The position numbers were made by a program, and so were the translations under genes. DNA of 64,000 nucleotides from contig NC_069130.1 in assembly GCF_026914265.1 (NCBI RefSeq), positions 4,467,182 through 4,531,181 on the forward strand, read 5' to 3'. The notes under the pieces were generated by a model that was given only the letters and a program-made list of their open reading frames with translations, was not told the origin of the DNA and ran no database searches. This stretch comes from Mya arenaria (taxonomy: Eukaryota; Mollusca; Bivalvia; Myida; Myidae). Below are positions 1-12,222 of this stretch, in pieces; position 1 is the first letter of the stretch; each line of letters opens with the position of its first letter.

Positions 1-1536
1 CTTTCTTGCCTCTCCAGGGCGAGGTTTCCCAATACCAGTTCCCCATGGAGTTCGCCAGTTTGGTAATGGTGAACACCTTGTCAATGAGTTCATACATCAA
101 GTTGTCTCCGTTTGCCACCTTTCGGATAGCATTGGTACATGCTTCGTTCTATAAACCTCACTGTGAGGTAGTAGCCTCACCTGTTAATAAGTTAAAACTT
201 GGGAAAGTTTTCGTATACTGTATCTTGTAAATAAAGTTTTAATGATTTCCTTCTATTGAAATTGTGTATTTCAGGTTTATTTGCTGGATAACCCTGTAAC
301 ACATGTCAACAATTACAGAAATAAAGTCATACGTAACATGCCATTTACGTTGCATGCCATAGTACAAGGCTGGTTGAATTGTATTTCAAATAAATAGTTA
401 GTTTAGTTTAGAAAATGTTATTTATCTTTTACAAAGTCACAAACTTCTGAGCATAAGGTTTTATTTGCAATTATAGTATCATAACATTATGATTAAACAA
501 ACGGGTATAACTAAATTTGTGGTGTTTCTTGCAGCACGCTCATTAAGGTAGCAACGACTCCTGAAATAACCGTTTGATTAACATTCTGATATTTGTATAA
601 ACAAAAGAAGTAGAGAACATGATTATGTTTCGGGAGGCCAGAAGACGTGATGACTGAGCAATATTGAAATGTATTCTTACCACAACATAGTTGCCTGGGG
701 TTACAGGAGTGGAGATGGTTGACATGAGTTTTCTTGCGAAGTTGACCTTCAAAGTTGCTCCGATAACTGTAAAAGTTGTTTGATTAATTGCAATAATCAC
801 CTTATAACAATTAAATGATGACTAATTTTAGCTGTTTACACAATCCATATTAGTTTAATATAACTGCTCTCATTTATACCCTTATTTTATCATGAATTAC
901 ATTTTTATAAAATATATATAGTACATTATTTAAATAAGCACTTTAGAGGGTTACTCGAGAAAGCCATTACCTTTGCTGTGAAATTTGTTGATGGAGATGC
1001 AGTCGAATTCTGCGTGTGAAAGTGGCTGCTGAAATATCAAGAAGAACACACGTATAATGCGTTTATTTCTGTTTAATAAATTTATTAATTTAAAGCTTGT
1101 TTTTAAAGTCAAGACTAAAACCGTAATTCCAGCATAATGCAGAACTAATTAACATTTGAACTCGGTAGATTCCGACCATCTTCATTTTGATAACACCGAC
1201 AGCAATTGTAATTACTCGGTAACTTTCGCGGAAAGCCAAAGGTTAATGCTGATATCTTTTTTTCGTTACACATATGAACTTCTTTGTGAAGTTTAATGAT
1301 TGCGAGAATGCTTTTTGGGTGAAAATTATATAACAAGGCAAATATAAGGTAATATGGTTGTAATAAATACAGTATTGATACCCAACCAAATATTTTGTAA
1401 AGCATAAACAAAGCATTCTTAATCGCATCGAACTTACTCGATGTAAATCAAACAAAATAGTTATAAAAGTGAGAACAGACAAACACAATTTCAAAACCAG
1501 TACTGGTAAAACGAGAAATAGAAAAGTTACCTCCAT
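1..1536 (-). CDS. 5' part of an unidentified multi-exon gene (weakly F-BAR-like)
   Basis: Four minus-strand exons fit together in phase. They are a start exon ending at 1531 (ATG at 1534-1536, good AAAG-ATGG context, then GTAACT donor), 971-1028 (after ATATTTCAG), 681-766 (after TTTTACAG, donor GTAAGA) and 148 to beyond position 1 (after TTTATAG). The conceptual N-terminus begins MEQPLSHAEF; the last exon contains NGDNLMYELIDKV and ends in a Trp-rich stretch, and the gene runs off the left edge. The stretch PGNY, then about 12 residues, then GDNLMYEL recalls the start of F-BAR domains of the PACSIN type, but this is weak and there are no other diagnostic residues. Consistent phases and splice sites make the exons convincing; the product is not recognised. 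The start exon could also be 5' UTR of a longer form. Confidence 0.45.
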
Positions 1537-1789
1537 CTTTCACGGCCACGTACCCCTTTGAATTGTTGCTTTTGATTATCCGCCAGTCTCACACAGCATA
1601 TGCATTTTATTTCGCGATTCAAAATTTGTTAGACACCTCAAGTCCGCGTTTTTCTTATCAATCACGGCTAATGTTCCATCTGTTCGTCAATACACACAAC
1701 CATACGTTTTAACTATAACGTTTCTCACACAAGTTCAAATGTTTTCTAGGTAAAAGTCTAGTTATCCATTATTCGAAAGCGCGGTACAT

Positions 1790-2319
1790 TGTCACGTAAC
1801 CGTCGTTACGTATCAACTTTAAAGTGTTACGTAACATAAAAGTTACGTATGAAACACTTTAAAGTAATTACCAAAAATCAATAATAGAATTCAAAATTTA
1901 TTTGTATCAAAAAGTAAATACTCCATATTTGTATCAAAAAGCAAATACTCCATCATGGGATCAAATGTAGATACACTTAGATGCTGACAGTTCGTGATAG
2001 CCGCTGGCTATTAGACCAATTAGCGTGACAGTTCATGACTATAGAATACATCCCTTCGTCTGTAATAAGATATTAGATATGCATACCTGTCACAAACTGG
2101 ACGAGATCAGCAGTATATATGAACGCATGTTACTCATGTTAGTTAGATTAGATTTTGGGCGTGGACTAGACATATGGCCCGTATGATACTTTATTATATA
2201 CTGATTATTATACTTAGAAAGAACGTGGAACAATAAAGACTTAGAACACTTGAACAGTTGTTGGTTGGTTACTGAACGAACTATCACGAAAGCTAAGTGA
2301 GCGTTGGCGTTACGTGACA
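1790..2319 (+). repeat. Left LTR of the non-autonomous element
   Basis: 530 bp with perfect 11-bp inverted ends (TGTCACGTAAC / GTTACGTGACA). It holds several TTACGTA palindrome-like motifs in the first 80 bases, a tandem pair of about 27 bp around TTTGTATCAAAAAG, and AATAAAG near 2233, a possible polyadenylation signal. Confidence 0.88.
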
Positions 2320-5052
2320 CGTAAAAGTTTGGCGCCTGCTGACCGAAGATATTCAAGAACAGGGTTGACGTGGAACACAACGGCGAAGTACTGAAAACTA
2401 TTGGATCACATTTGAAACGTAAAAGAAAAAGGTACATGATGACAACTATTCGAGTGACTATGGACATTGCAGCGCGACCAGGCCACGGGACAAAAGTTAG
2501 TGACGTTTTATTACTTTGTATTTCTTGCCTAGATATGACATGTGTTGCTATAATTTTGGGATATTTAACAGGGCAAAATTTTAAAGTTTTGGATAATAAA
2601 TGCAATCAGAGCAAAGCTGTTTTTTTGAAAGAACCCCTAAGTAATCTAATTTCTGACTTAACAACGTTCCACATTATTAAGTACAATAAAACCATTTGAT
2701 TTAAATAAGAATAAACTAAAGAATGAGTATTTAAGGTAACAAAGATAAAAATATTGAGAAATTCGATAAAAAAAGTAAAACAGGTGTGAAAAAAACGTTG
2801 TTAAATGCAAACGAAGAATCATTTAAGTACATTATTGAATAACTAGATGAAAAAGAAAACTAAGTCATTTAAGGACATTAATTGAATAATTAACATGGAA
2901 AGAAATGTAATTAAAAGAATTTGAGTAAACTTATTTAGCAGGTCTAACATTAATGAAAGTTGCATAAATACAAAAAAAAATAATGACTTATACTCAGGGT
3001 TTAGTGCAAACACTGACGATAATACAAAATGAAATATTTTTTATGTCGAAGAAGGAGACAAATGGCAGGTTTCATTACTTTAGTTGTCATGTAACTGTAA
3101 ATAATTGTCAAACACATCAGATAGGTAAATGAATGCAATGTTACCTGTAATTAACTTGACATTAATGATATGAAATCATTAAAATTAAGTAAGTTTATAG
3201 TCTTGTAAATAATTGTAGTATTTTGTCAATATATCATTTTATATAATTTTGAGTAAATTGGTGATGGTTTTAAAGTCGTAAAAATCATATAAATAAATCA
3301 TTGTTTGGATCATAGTAAGGTCTGAGAGAGAAAGCATGCAAAATAAAAAGTATTTTTTTAGATGTCATTAAATAAATGGTATCGCCTGAATACGGCAAGT
3401 AATTTTCAATTTCGAAATCACTAATTAAATTGTTTGTTAGGTAATAAGTAATCTAATTAAATTATTTAAGTAACTCACAGATTAGTTTGGTAAAACTAAT
3501 GAATCAATTATAAAGTTGTAAGTTATCCGATGATAAGCATGATGGTAACATGTTAAGCTAGAGTTTAGCTTTCTTATAACTGTGAAGATGTACAAAGTTG
3601 TACAAAGATAAACAAAGATAGTGGTCAAGAAAGACCAGGTTTCTTAAAAGTGATTGGAGATGATACGTTCAAGATATTGAATTTCAACAAAATTGTTGGA
3701 CTCCTGTGAAGTCACATTAGGGTGTGAGTTATTTAATAAATTAATTGAATCACTTATGTATTAGTTTTCTTAAAATAATGGACTACTTATGAGCTAACAT
3801 ATAAGCTTTGTAAAATATTGCATAAAAAGGTTCTTAATAAAATAAAATGCTGTTCATAAAAACAAAACGTTTCACAAAAAAAAAAAAACTTAGGTCAAAC
3901 ATTCATTAAATCAAACATACGAATACTTACGCACAGATACAGTAATTAATTATAAATGGGGCCACTTTCAAAATATAAGCCTGCTTGAAAATATCAACAC
4001 AAAATTTCATGGTAATAGCAACACCTATGTCAATGAAAGGTAAAAGTACAGGTAATATGTCACGTGATACGAACAGTCAATATCAACATTATTCTTCAGC
4101 GGATATCGAGATAATATACCTAGTGGCGATATTGTGTTAAGTGGTCATCGGTGTTTAATAAAGGATCGAACTATATTCTGGTATTGCGTATGTGATGTGC
4201 TAACCAATTGGTTACACTTCGGAATATCCAGAGGAGCTAAGCACACATTCTCGTATGACCTGTGCTCGGCTTGACGTCACATGATCAAGTCTTTAGGACC
4301 GTGATGATTCCTGTGTGATGGACAACACCAACTTGAGATCGTTAGTATCTTCAATAACATGAACACTTGCACACATCTATCTAAGTACACTTCCGGAATT
4401 AGCAGTGTATAATGGCAGAACATTTCGAGTCGGTGGGGACATTCTACAATCAAACAACCCCTTGGCTATAAACTCTACATCTACAACAACACGGCAGCAG
4501 CAACAACAACAACGATGATTCCCTGTCTTCAGAATGATAACATGAAAAACAGCGCTACATAAAACATTGACTAATTACCAAATTTGACAACAGTACTGTC
4601 AGTGTTAATTACTTGTACTCAATCTGCAGTGTTATTTTCTAATTGTTAACTATGTTTATTAATTACCTGAGGGCTAATTACCAATTAGTCTATATTATGT
4701 CCGACATTTTGACAAATAACGTGTCAGTTTACTTTCTATTGCTTACGAAAAGAAAATCTTGCATTAAAAAGGGACGGTATCTATACAATTTGATATCATT
4801 GTTTGGGATTTAGGCACAGATTTTCTTTTGCGTATTTTTTGTCGGAAATACAACTTGATCATCATTGTTTGAGATTTAGGCACAGATTTTCTTTCGCGTA
4901 TCTTTTTTTGTCGGAATTACTTTTTTTTTAATTTACCTGTTTGGGGTTGAGAAACATATTTTCTTACGATTTTATTTATCTATTCAATTATAACCATTGT
5001 TTGGGGTTGACACAAAGATTTTCCTAAAAAATCTTGATAAAAAATGGACGAA

Positions 5053-5582
5053 TGTCACGTAACCGTCGTTACGTATCAACTTTAAAGTGTTACGTAACAT
5101 AAAAGTTACGTATGAAACACTTTAAAGTAATTACCAAAAATCAATAATAGAATTCAAAATTTATTTGTATCAAAAAGTAAATACTCCATATTTGTATCAA
5201 AAAGCAAATACTCCATCATGGGATCAAATGTAGATACACTTAGATGCTGACAGTTCGTGATAGCCGCTGGCTATTAGACCAATTAGCGTGACAGTTCATG
5301 ACTATAGAATACATCCCTTCGTCTGTAATAAGATATTAGATATGCATACCTGTCACAAACTGGACGAGATCAGCAGTATATATGAACGCATGTTACTCAT
5401 GTTAGTTAGATTAGATTTTGGGCGTGGACTAGACATATGGCCCGTATGATACTTTATTATATACTGATTATTATACTTAGAAAGAACGTGGAACAATAAA
5501 GACTTAGAACACTTGAACAGTTGTTGGTTGGTTACTGAACGAACTATCACGAAAGCTAAGTGAGCGTTGGCGTTACGTGACA
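5053..5582 (+). repeat. Right LTR of the non-autonomous element
   Basis: Direct repeat of 1790-2319, same length and no difference found on reading. Followed by the ACAT target duplication at 5583-5586. Confidence 0.88.
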
Positions 5583-8207
5583 ACATGTATGTCTATCAGT
5601 AATGGTTTTAGTGTGAAACACATGACCGGAATAAATAAAGGTTAAGGTTCTCAAAGGGAAATCCGACCAGATTTGTGCAAGATAAGGCGATAAACAGCTG
5701 GATCTTGTACCCCATTGATAGCCCATGAGGCTTATCGGTGAGTCAAATATTGAAGCACAGTATTGTACATGATGACCTCGAATCGAGTGGAAGTCAATTA
5801 TTTATAGCCAACTGGGCTAAGTTTTAATTGCTATTAGTGGTTGATGTTAGAAAGTCCCAATTAGTGACATAAGTAACATTTTAAGTGGACTTTAAAGTTC
5901 ATAAAAGCTGAGTATTAATTTATATCATGGGGTCATGTTTATTCCTTTATATGTTTGACTCCCCTTTGTAGTTTTATTTTTTATTTTTGTTGCATATTTT
6001 ATATTACATGGAGTTCAGATGAAAGCATGGAAGATGTTTAGCTTTTAGCTCGCTATGTGAAATCTAAACAAAAGATGAAAATATTAGGCTAAGTTCGAAA
6101 TTACGCTCCAATAAAATGTTTAAGTAGGATATTCCGTCCCAAAGGTTTCGTAGAAAAAACAAAGTACGAAATTCCACAAATGTTAAAGTATATGAATTCG
6201 CCCGTAATTTGTTTACGCCTGGAACTTCCAATATTTTTACGCCCAGAATCCACTAGAAACTTGTAAAGATATCGGGCGGAATAATGATTCCGTCCATACT
6301 CCAGGCGGAATTCACCGATTCCGTGCCAATTCCGCCTCAATTCCGCCCGGAATCAGCCCCTTTATTTCGTACGGGAAGCACAAGTGACGAATCTCTCAAA
6401 AAAGTTTAAACTTAAGTTCAGAAGAGACGCTCCGATGCAACAAGAAATCTGTTAATGTGCTGAGGAGTTACCTTCAAGAAATTGTTAAAACATAAGTGTT
6501 AAAAACAGTTAACTGTTGTTGTTTTTCTTATAATTACATTATTGACTGTGATACACCTTTCTTGTACAGTTATAATTTAATGTAACCTTACAGAGAAAAA
6601 ATATGCTGTCAAACAATGTTTTTGCTATATTTACATTGTTATTGTATTTATTCCAAATAAACTTGATTACATAAACTTTTTGTATTTCTTAAAATATAAT
6701 TTTGAGACTGGGCAATATTTAGCGTCACTGAATATTTTTATAACAAATACATTATATATTTATCTAATCTTATTAATAAAGGTACTCGGTGAGATATATT
6801 TTTACACTGTAAGTAGTTGGGGGGGGGGGGTATGTGATATACACCCCCAGTGGTTTAAAACCATGCGAGACCACATACCCCCCAGCTACTAAAAGTGTAA
6901 CTAATAATACTTTGCAAGGTAAAGAATATGTTATTTAACGATATAGTGATACAACAATATACTAGAATTTGAAGGCCTTATAATAGCCTTGTAATATTTT
7001 AAATCGGTCATTGCACTTACGATGACAGTTGAACTGATAAGCAAAATACTGCACTAACTTGCAACGTTTATGTTCTGTCACATTCTATGCATGGCAAAGG
7101 CAAACCCTACTCTTACAATCGCGTAGTTGACTGTACGTAACAGTGTATAATATTCATCCGTTCATGTTCATTTATCATTGCCTGCTTGCGTTTAGATTGC
7201 GCGTACATTATTATGGAGTATGTGTGAGAGTGGACAGTGTGTGCGTATTATAGTAGTCAAACAACTTTCAATTGGTTAATATAAGAATACATTTATGCAC
7301 GTAATCACCCGTAACATTCCCGCCGTTCTATCTCTCGGGCAATGCTGTCCTGACAGTCGTTGGAGTCACATCTGGGAAACTCTTACTCATATCTACTAAT
7401 CTTTTGCATTGTTGTAAAACAATACTTTTACACCGCTGGTATGTTTCATTTATTTACTGTGCTGTATTTAATTTGGATTTACCAGGTACAATGTATAATA
7501 TATTAAAGTATTCATTTGTGTATTTAAATATGATGTCTGGAATATATCTTTAGACCTTGTATTATAGGAAAGAGCGTGAAGGGGTCAATACGTTGTCCGT
7601 CAACGATCTTCGTAATCCCAAATTGGCCCTAGCTACGCGCATGTCTAACAAGAAATATCCATAATTATATTTGGCCGCAGTCTGTTTGTACGTCGGATCC
7701 CTAAAATGTCCATTTGTCACATTATAGCTTTGATTGATTTTTACCTGATTCTCTTGGTCTCAACATACAACAATTCAAAAGATGGCAAGGCAGTGCAAAT
7801 AATCAGTTCTGATTAGCGCGATATTGAAGCTAGATTGAGGTCCTACAATGACTTCTATTTACACGATTCAGATAAGAGAAATTATTACAGTAATTGTGCT
7901 TGTTTAACTCATGTTGCTCAGGCAAGAAATACAAACATGAAGTTAATACATTTACTTTACTGAAGGTTACAATAAAAAGAGTAAAACAAGCACCGCTAAT
8001 CTTCAAAAACATGGAATTACATTCAAATAATCAGAAGTAAATTTGAACATTGTATGACATCGCCCATTTTTAAAAAAAAATCAAGTTCATTACTTTTCAA
8101 GAATAAAATGAAATAACAAATTGTTTTGTTTTACTTAAAACTTTTCCTTCACTAAACCCTTCCTTTCTCTAAAACATCCCTGTGATACAATGGCACGCGT
8201 AGCTCGT
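5583..8207. other. Intergenic stretch without a recognised gene
   Basis: AT-rich. At 6100-6370 there is a cluster of ATTCCG/CGGAAT motifs around a short reading frame that I do not recognise. A poly-G hairpin lies at 6806-6902. The part from 8010 to 8207 is the presumed 3' flank of the acyl-CoA synthetase pseudogene. No convincing exon seen. Confidence 0.5.
6806..6902. repeat. Foldback hairpin with a 12-G run
   Basis: ACACTGTAAGTAGTTG plus 12 G and TATGTG on the left pairs with CACATACCCCCCAGCTACT and AAAAGTGT on the right. It looks like a small foldback element. I found no convincing target duplication. Confidence 0.5.
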
Positions 8208-8968
8208 CTATTTTAACGCGGGCATAAAGCGTTCCGGGGCTAACTTATTAATATCTTTCAGTGAAAGCTTTCCGGACGACAAGAGAGGAAACTCGTCCAG
8301 AAACATGTAAAACGTCGGTAAAACAGTGAACACACCAGTTCTGTCATTGTGGTAGTCCTCACAAAACCTTCTAAGGGTCTCCTCTGTTAAGTCACTTCCA
8401 TCTTGTTTAATGACGCATGCGCACACAACCTTTTAGAAAACCAGGTCGAGGACTGGAACCAGCGCGGCTGCCCCGACCCCCGGCAGTTCCTCAGAACGCG
8501 CTCCAAAATCTCCGGGGCAACGTTCATCCCACCGCTGATAGTCATGTTGGACTTCCGGCCTTCTACAAAGTTGTTGCCGTCTGACGTCATCCGCCCTAAG
8601 TCGTCTGTTTTGTACCAGCCGTCATCTGTGAACACTTGCTTCGTTTTCTCAGGATCGTTGTAATACTCCTTAAATATTACCCGACTGCGGATGAATATTT
8701 CTCCCCTCTCGTTCATTGGAACTACTTTTCCACCCTTATCGATGATTTTAAATTCAAACCCAGGTCCAGTGATGACCTTACCTCAAGAGAACTCCACAAA
8801 GTTTTCTATATCTGTGACCACCCCAAGGCCGCAAATTATGATTTCCGTCCCACCGTATGCGCAGACGACACTGGTACACAGCGGGCCGATACACTGCACA
8901 GCACCACGTGTGATCGGTTGACCTCCAGTGAGAATGTACCTCAGGGGCCAGTCGGAGGGAATTTTGTC
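8208..8968 (-). pseudogene. Terminal exon of the acyl-CoA synthetase pseudogene (A5 to A10)
   Basis: Starts after ATATTGCAG and ends at TAG (8208-8210). It carries the second half of the enzyme: GGQPITRGAV, AYGGTEII, the hinge region and the C-terminal subdomain. After EILERVLRN the reading moves to a neighbouring frame (LPGVGAAALVPVLDLVF), showing a one-base loss. Two in-frame stops lie within it. Confidence 0.8.
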
Positions 8969-9187
8969 CTGCAATATTCATTGGTAAAAAGCAACTTTTA
9001 AAACTTATAGGTGTGAGGAAGGTAAGAGCCAAATTTCACTACCCTAACTACATAATATAAAGAGACTGATAATGTTAACTAATAAAGGCATTTAAAGATA
9101 TTTATATCAGTTATTAAGTATACTATGTATATTAACATAATTGCCAGCGCTTCGCATTTGAAAGAAATAATTGTAAATCATACTAAC

Positions 9188-9395
9188 CTTCCGGCGAATC
9201 ATCTCGTGCAGGAACGGCGGGAGCACGTACATGAGGGTGCACCGCTCACGCTGGATGATCTGGACGGTGGCGTCCATTAGGTCCGCGCCTGAAGAGGCGA
9301 AACCGGAAGTGGTGACGCGGGTTTGTCCGGTGAGTACCTGGAAGGGGAAACCCCCGACCGAGGTGAACGGCCGGTCACGGTAGACTCTCAGCGAC
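9188..9395 (-). pseudogene. Fourth visible exon of the acyl-CoA synthetase pseudogene
   Basis: 69 codons after CTTTTGCAG, donor GTTAGT. It reads YRDRPFTSVGGFPFQ, then ERCTLMYVLPPFLHEM, as expected between the AMP-binding loop and the A5 motif. No break inside this exon. Confidence 0.8.
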
Positions 9396-9677
9396 CTGCA
9401 AAAGGCATACACTTCTTGGATTTAAAACTAATTCACAGGTTAAGAATGCTCATATTGCATAACAGTCTCTACTAGACTTGAAATTCAAAAGCATGCAGTA
9501 AAAGAAGAAAAATAAGTTCTGTTATTTGAGACCGTTACTTTTGACCATTTTGTTTAATATTTGTCCTAATTGGTATTGGCTTAGGGCCTCAGGTATAAGC
9601 TTCGTCAACTAAAAACTGGTCTGATGGTCGGGTGCGGTAAGTGTATCCCAAAACATTTAAGAAATACAGAAATAAAG

Positions 9678-9847
9678 TCGAACCCCGTTGCTTCGAGCTC
9701 GCTTGGTTCGAATTCCTCGTTTGCTCGAACTTGGTGTTAAGACCGATTTATTTATACTGAAGGTAAAAACATTCCCGCATGGCTTGAATATTGCGAGGCT
9801 CGAGGTTTTTTCGCCAGACCCTGGGAGTTCGAGCCAACGGGGTTCGA
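9678..9847. mobile_element. Small foldback element (MITE-like)
   Basis: TCGAACCCCGTTG...TTCGAGCTC at the left is the inverse of GAGTTCGAGCCAACGGGGTTCGA at the right, across 170 bp. It lies in an intron of the acyl-CoA synthetase pseudogene. No clear target duplication seen. Confidence 0.55.
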
Positions 9848-10502
9848 TTGTAATCTAATTTGAATGTTAGATTGATTAAAATTTAGCAGATTTCATCTTC
9901 CCTTCAGAGATGTTGGGATCATATAAAGTACGGTACCCGTGACAGTTCATCTATAGTGCAGACCATCTAGTGAACGTGTTTATTTTAATAACACCTCAAA
10001 TCATTTTTGAAAGTTTGCACTTCTTTCTCAAGTATTACAAACCAGTGAAGGTAAAATTACATTATAAGGACTGGTCAGCCAGCCCGCGAATGTGTATATG
10101 CCGTGGTCCACTCACCTTCGACACATGGTATGTGGCCCATAAGTGGCGTGTTATACTAAACCTTTCATATTACTATATTGTAAAGCTTTTGGTTCGTTTT
10201 ATTGCACAAAGCGAATAATGCACAAACATATCAACATTTAAAGACATTGTTTAATCTCGCAATTATTTTAACCGTTGTGAAAATCGCAAAGCAAAGTTAA
10301 TTATGGTTTTATGCGAGCAAAGACCACGCGAATAAGACTAAACTGTTGTTGAAACCAGCTGCATTGTACAAATAATAATGTTTTAATTATTTTAAATGAC
10401 AAACGATCCTTTTTTGACTGTATTAGACAAACAGCTGGCTTGGCCTACTCACGCAGCGAAACATTTTCTAAACATATTTCTACTCTCATTTAAGCCACCC
10501 AC

Positions 10503-10893
10503 TTGTCGAACATTACTGCTTCCGGATGGAGGTAACGCGGTGTGAGAATTGAGCGGTGTGTGTGAGCTGCTAGTTTTGGGACGCCTGTACTTCCGGATGT
10601 CTGCAGTAACAGCGCTATGTCGTCCTCGCTTACTTTCGGTAACGTCATGTCGCTCGCATCGGTGTTAAGTAAATCAGTTAACTTCTTAACGTTACTTAAG
10701 ATGTTTGTACTGACCTCGTGGCCGAGTTAATATCTGAGATAGGGCATATGTGAACTTTTAGTTGATGCATCGTTGCTATGACTGTCCAACAGCGGTTCTA
10801 AGACGCCACATTTCTCACCGTTCTCCCCCGGATCCACCACAAGCAATGCGCATGTCTGGAGACGTTCCATAGTTGCTACGACGTAACTTCCGT
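10503..10893 (-). pseudogene. AMP-binding-loop exon of the acyl-CoA synthetase pseudogene
   Basis: Starts after TACACAG and ends at a GTGGGT donor. It reads GSYVVATMERLQ, ALLVVDPGENGEK, then LLLQTSGSTGVPK, the adenylate-binding signature, at about 10571-10606. A TAA stop at 10727-10729 interrupts it (context PYLRY*LGHEV). Confidence 0.82.
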
Positions 10894-11117
10894 CTGTGTA
10901 TGTGAAAGAAAGACAAGCGGGGCGTAGGTATTGTTAAAGAAAGGATTATAACACTTCAAAATGTGTCAAATGCGTAAAAGGTTTTTATTACACGTATAAT
11001 CCAAAAAAGCTGTAGAGAAACCAACAATTTAAGAACATATTATATACATTTAACGTTTATATATGCAAGCTGAATCAATCAGAAAAAACCCACATGTTTT
11101 ATTTTGGATATTCTTAC

Positions 11118-11201
11118 CAAGTTTGAGAAGCGCCCGGGCGACGTTGAAGGAGTTCTCGTGCAGCTGCCTCCACGTGACCACATTACGCTCATATCGCGCA
11201 C
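11118..11201 (-). pseudogene. Second exon of the acyl-CoA synthetase pseudogene
   Basis: 84 bp after TACGGCAG, donor GTAAGA. It reads RYERNVVTWRQLHENSFNV and ends ALLKLG, the conserved N-terminal helix of the family that precedes the KxGDxVA segment. That following segment is not visible between 10894 and 11117. Confidence 0.8.
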
Positions 11202-12222
11202 CTGCCGTATACGTACATGATAGTCAATTAGACAGAAATATGTGATGAAACTTAAAGTTTAAGTGCGCGAAAGGAAACAAAGAACTGTCCATTTCTTATT
11301 TATTTAAGGGACTTAAGGATTTAAACAGGTAATTTCCTTGCAAATGCTTTACCTAATTCATACCTTTATACATGACACACATAACTATGTTCAAAAACAT
11401 TGTACACGTGTGCTTTGTGCAAAATATTAGATAGGTTGCCAAACACAACTTGTAACTTGTACGTGTAGCCATGCACCACTTAATGTTTCAATATAGTTTA
11501 CATTTAGTTTGCGAAATACTTGTGATGAATCATGTTCGCTGACACTTCTCGTGATTTTATAAAACAATGGCCATTCCTGTTGCGTCCATGTATACTCTTT
11601 GTAACATTAAAATTCCCGATAAACGAGTCTTTCTCAATCTCAAGTAGACAACACACCATGAACACCCTGCGCTTCTTGTATGCTGTAAACTCACGATCTA
11701 TGTGTACACGTACACACCAGGTACACCATACGCTACTCACAGGTACAGTTCACAGTGCAAGGGTTAACGTAAAACCCATGCACATAACACGCTTCTTGTA
11801 TGGTGTACAAGTCACAATTTATAGGAACACGCACGGAACATAATTTTTTATACTCACTACGATTTTCGTACAATGTCAAACTCACAGTAAAGATGTTCAC
11901 GTACAAACTATGTACAAACTACGCTTCTTGTTTGGTGTACACGTTACAGGCCACGCGTACACGAACAAACTATGTTCACTATACCACTCTGGTATGGTGT
12001 CCAACTCACATCCTACAGTTAAGTGTCAACATACAGATCATGTTCACTCTACGCTTCTCGTTTTAATGCATAACTCACAGCCAACACGTACACATACAAA
12101 CCACGCACATCCTACGCTTCTTGAAAGTTCTTGTATGGTGTACAACGTCAAAACGTACACATACAAACTATGCACACGTACACCCTACGCTACCTGTATG
12201 GTGTACAACTCACAGTCAAGAC

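Larger units (their letters stand above)
1790..5582 (+). mobile_element. Non-autonomous LTR retrotransposon (LARD/TRIM-like)
   Basis: Two 530-bp direct repeats (1790-2319 and 5053-5582), each starting TGTCACGTAAC and ending GTTACGTGACA, enclose about 2.7 kb of AT-rich sequence. ACAT lies on both outer sides (1786-1789 and 5583-5586), a 4-bp target duplication. A TGGCGCC primer-site-like motif starts at 2330, a few bases after the left LTR. I see no gag, protease, polymerase or integrase reading inside, so the element would need proteins in trans. The two LTRs look identical on reading, which implies a very recent insertion. Near the 3' end (about 4795-5030) a motif like CATTGTTTGGGATTTAGGCA recurs about three or four times. 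Orientation is taken from the primer-site-like motif. Confidence 0.88.

Noticed and set aside
1145-1411. Possible exon reading TFGFPRKLPSNYNCC
   Set aside because: Its phase does not fit between the neighbouring exons, and its donor (GTCGGA) is poor; the start exon joins directly to 971-1028.
2370-2699. 109-codon frame inside the non-autonomous LTR element
   Set aside because: No similarity to gag or any retroelement domain that I can see; typical chance frame in AT-rich sequence.
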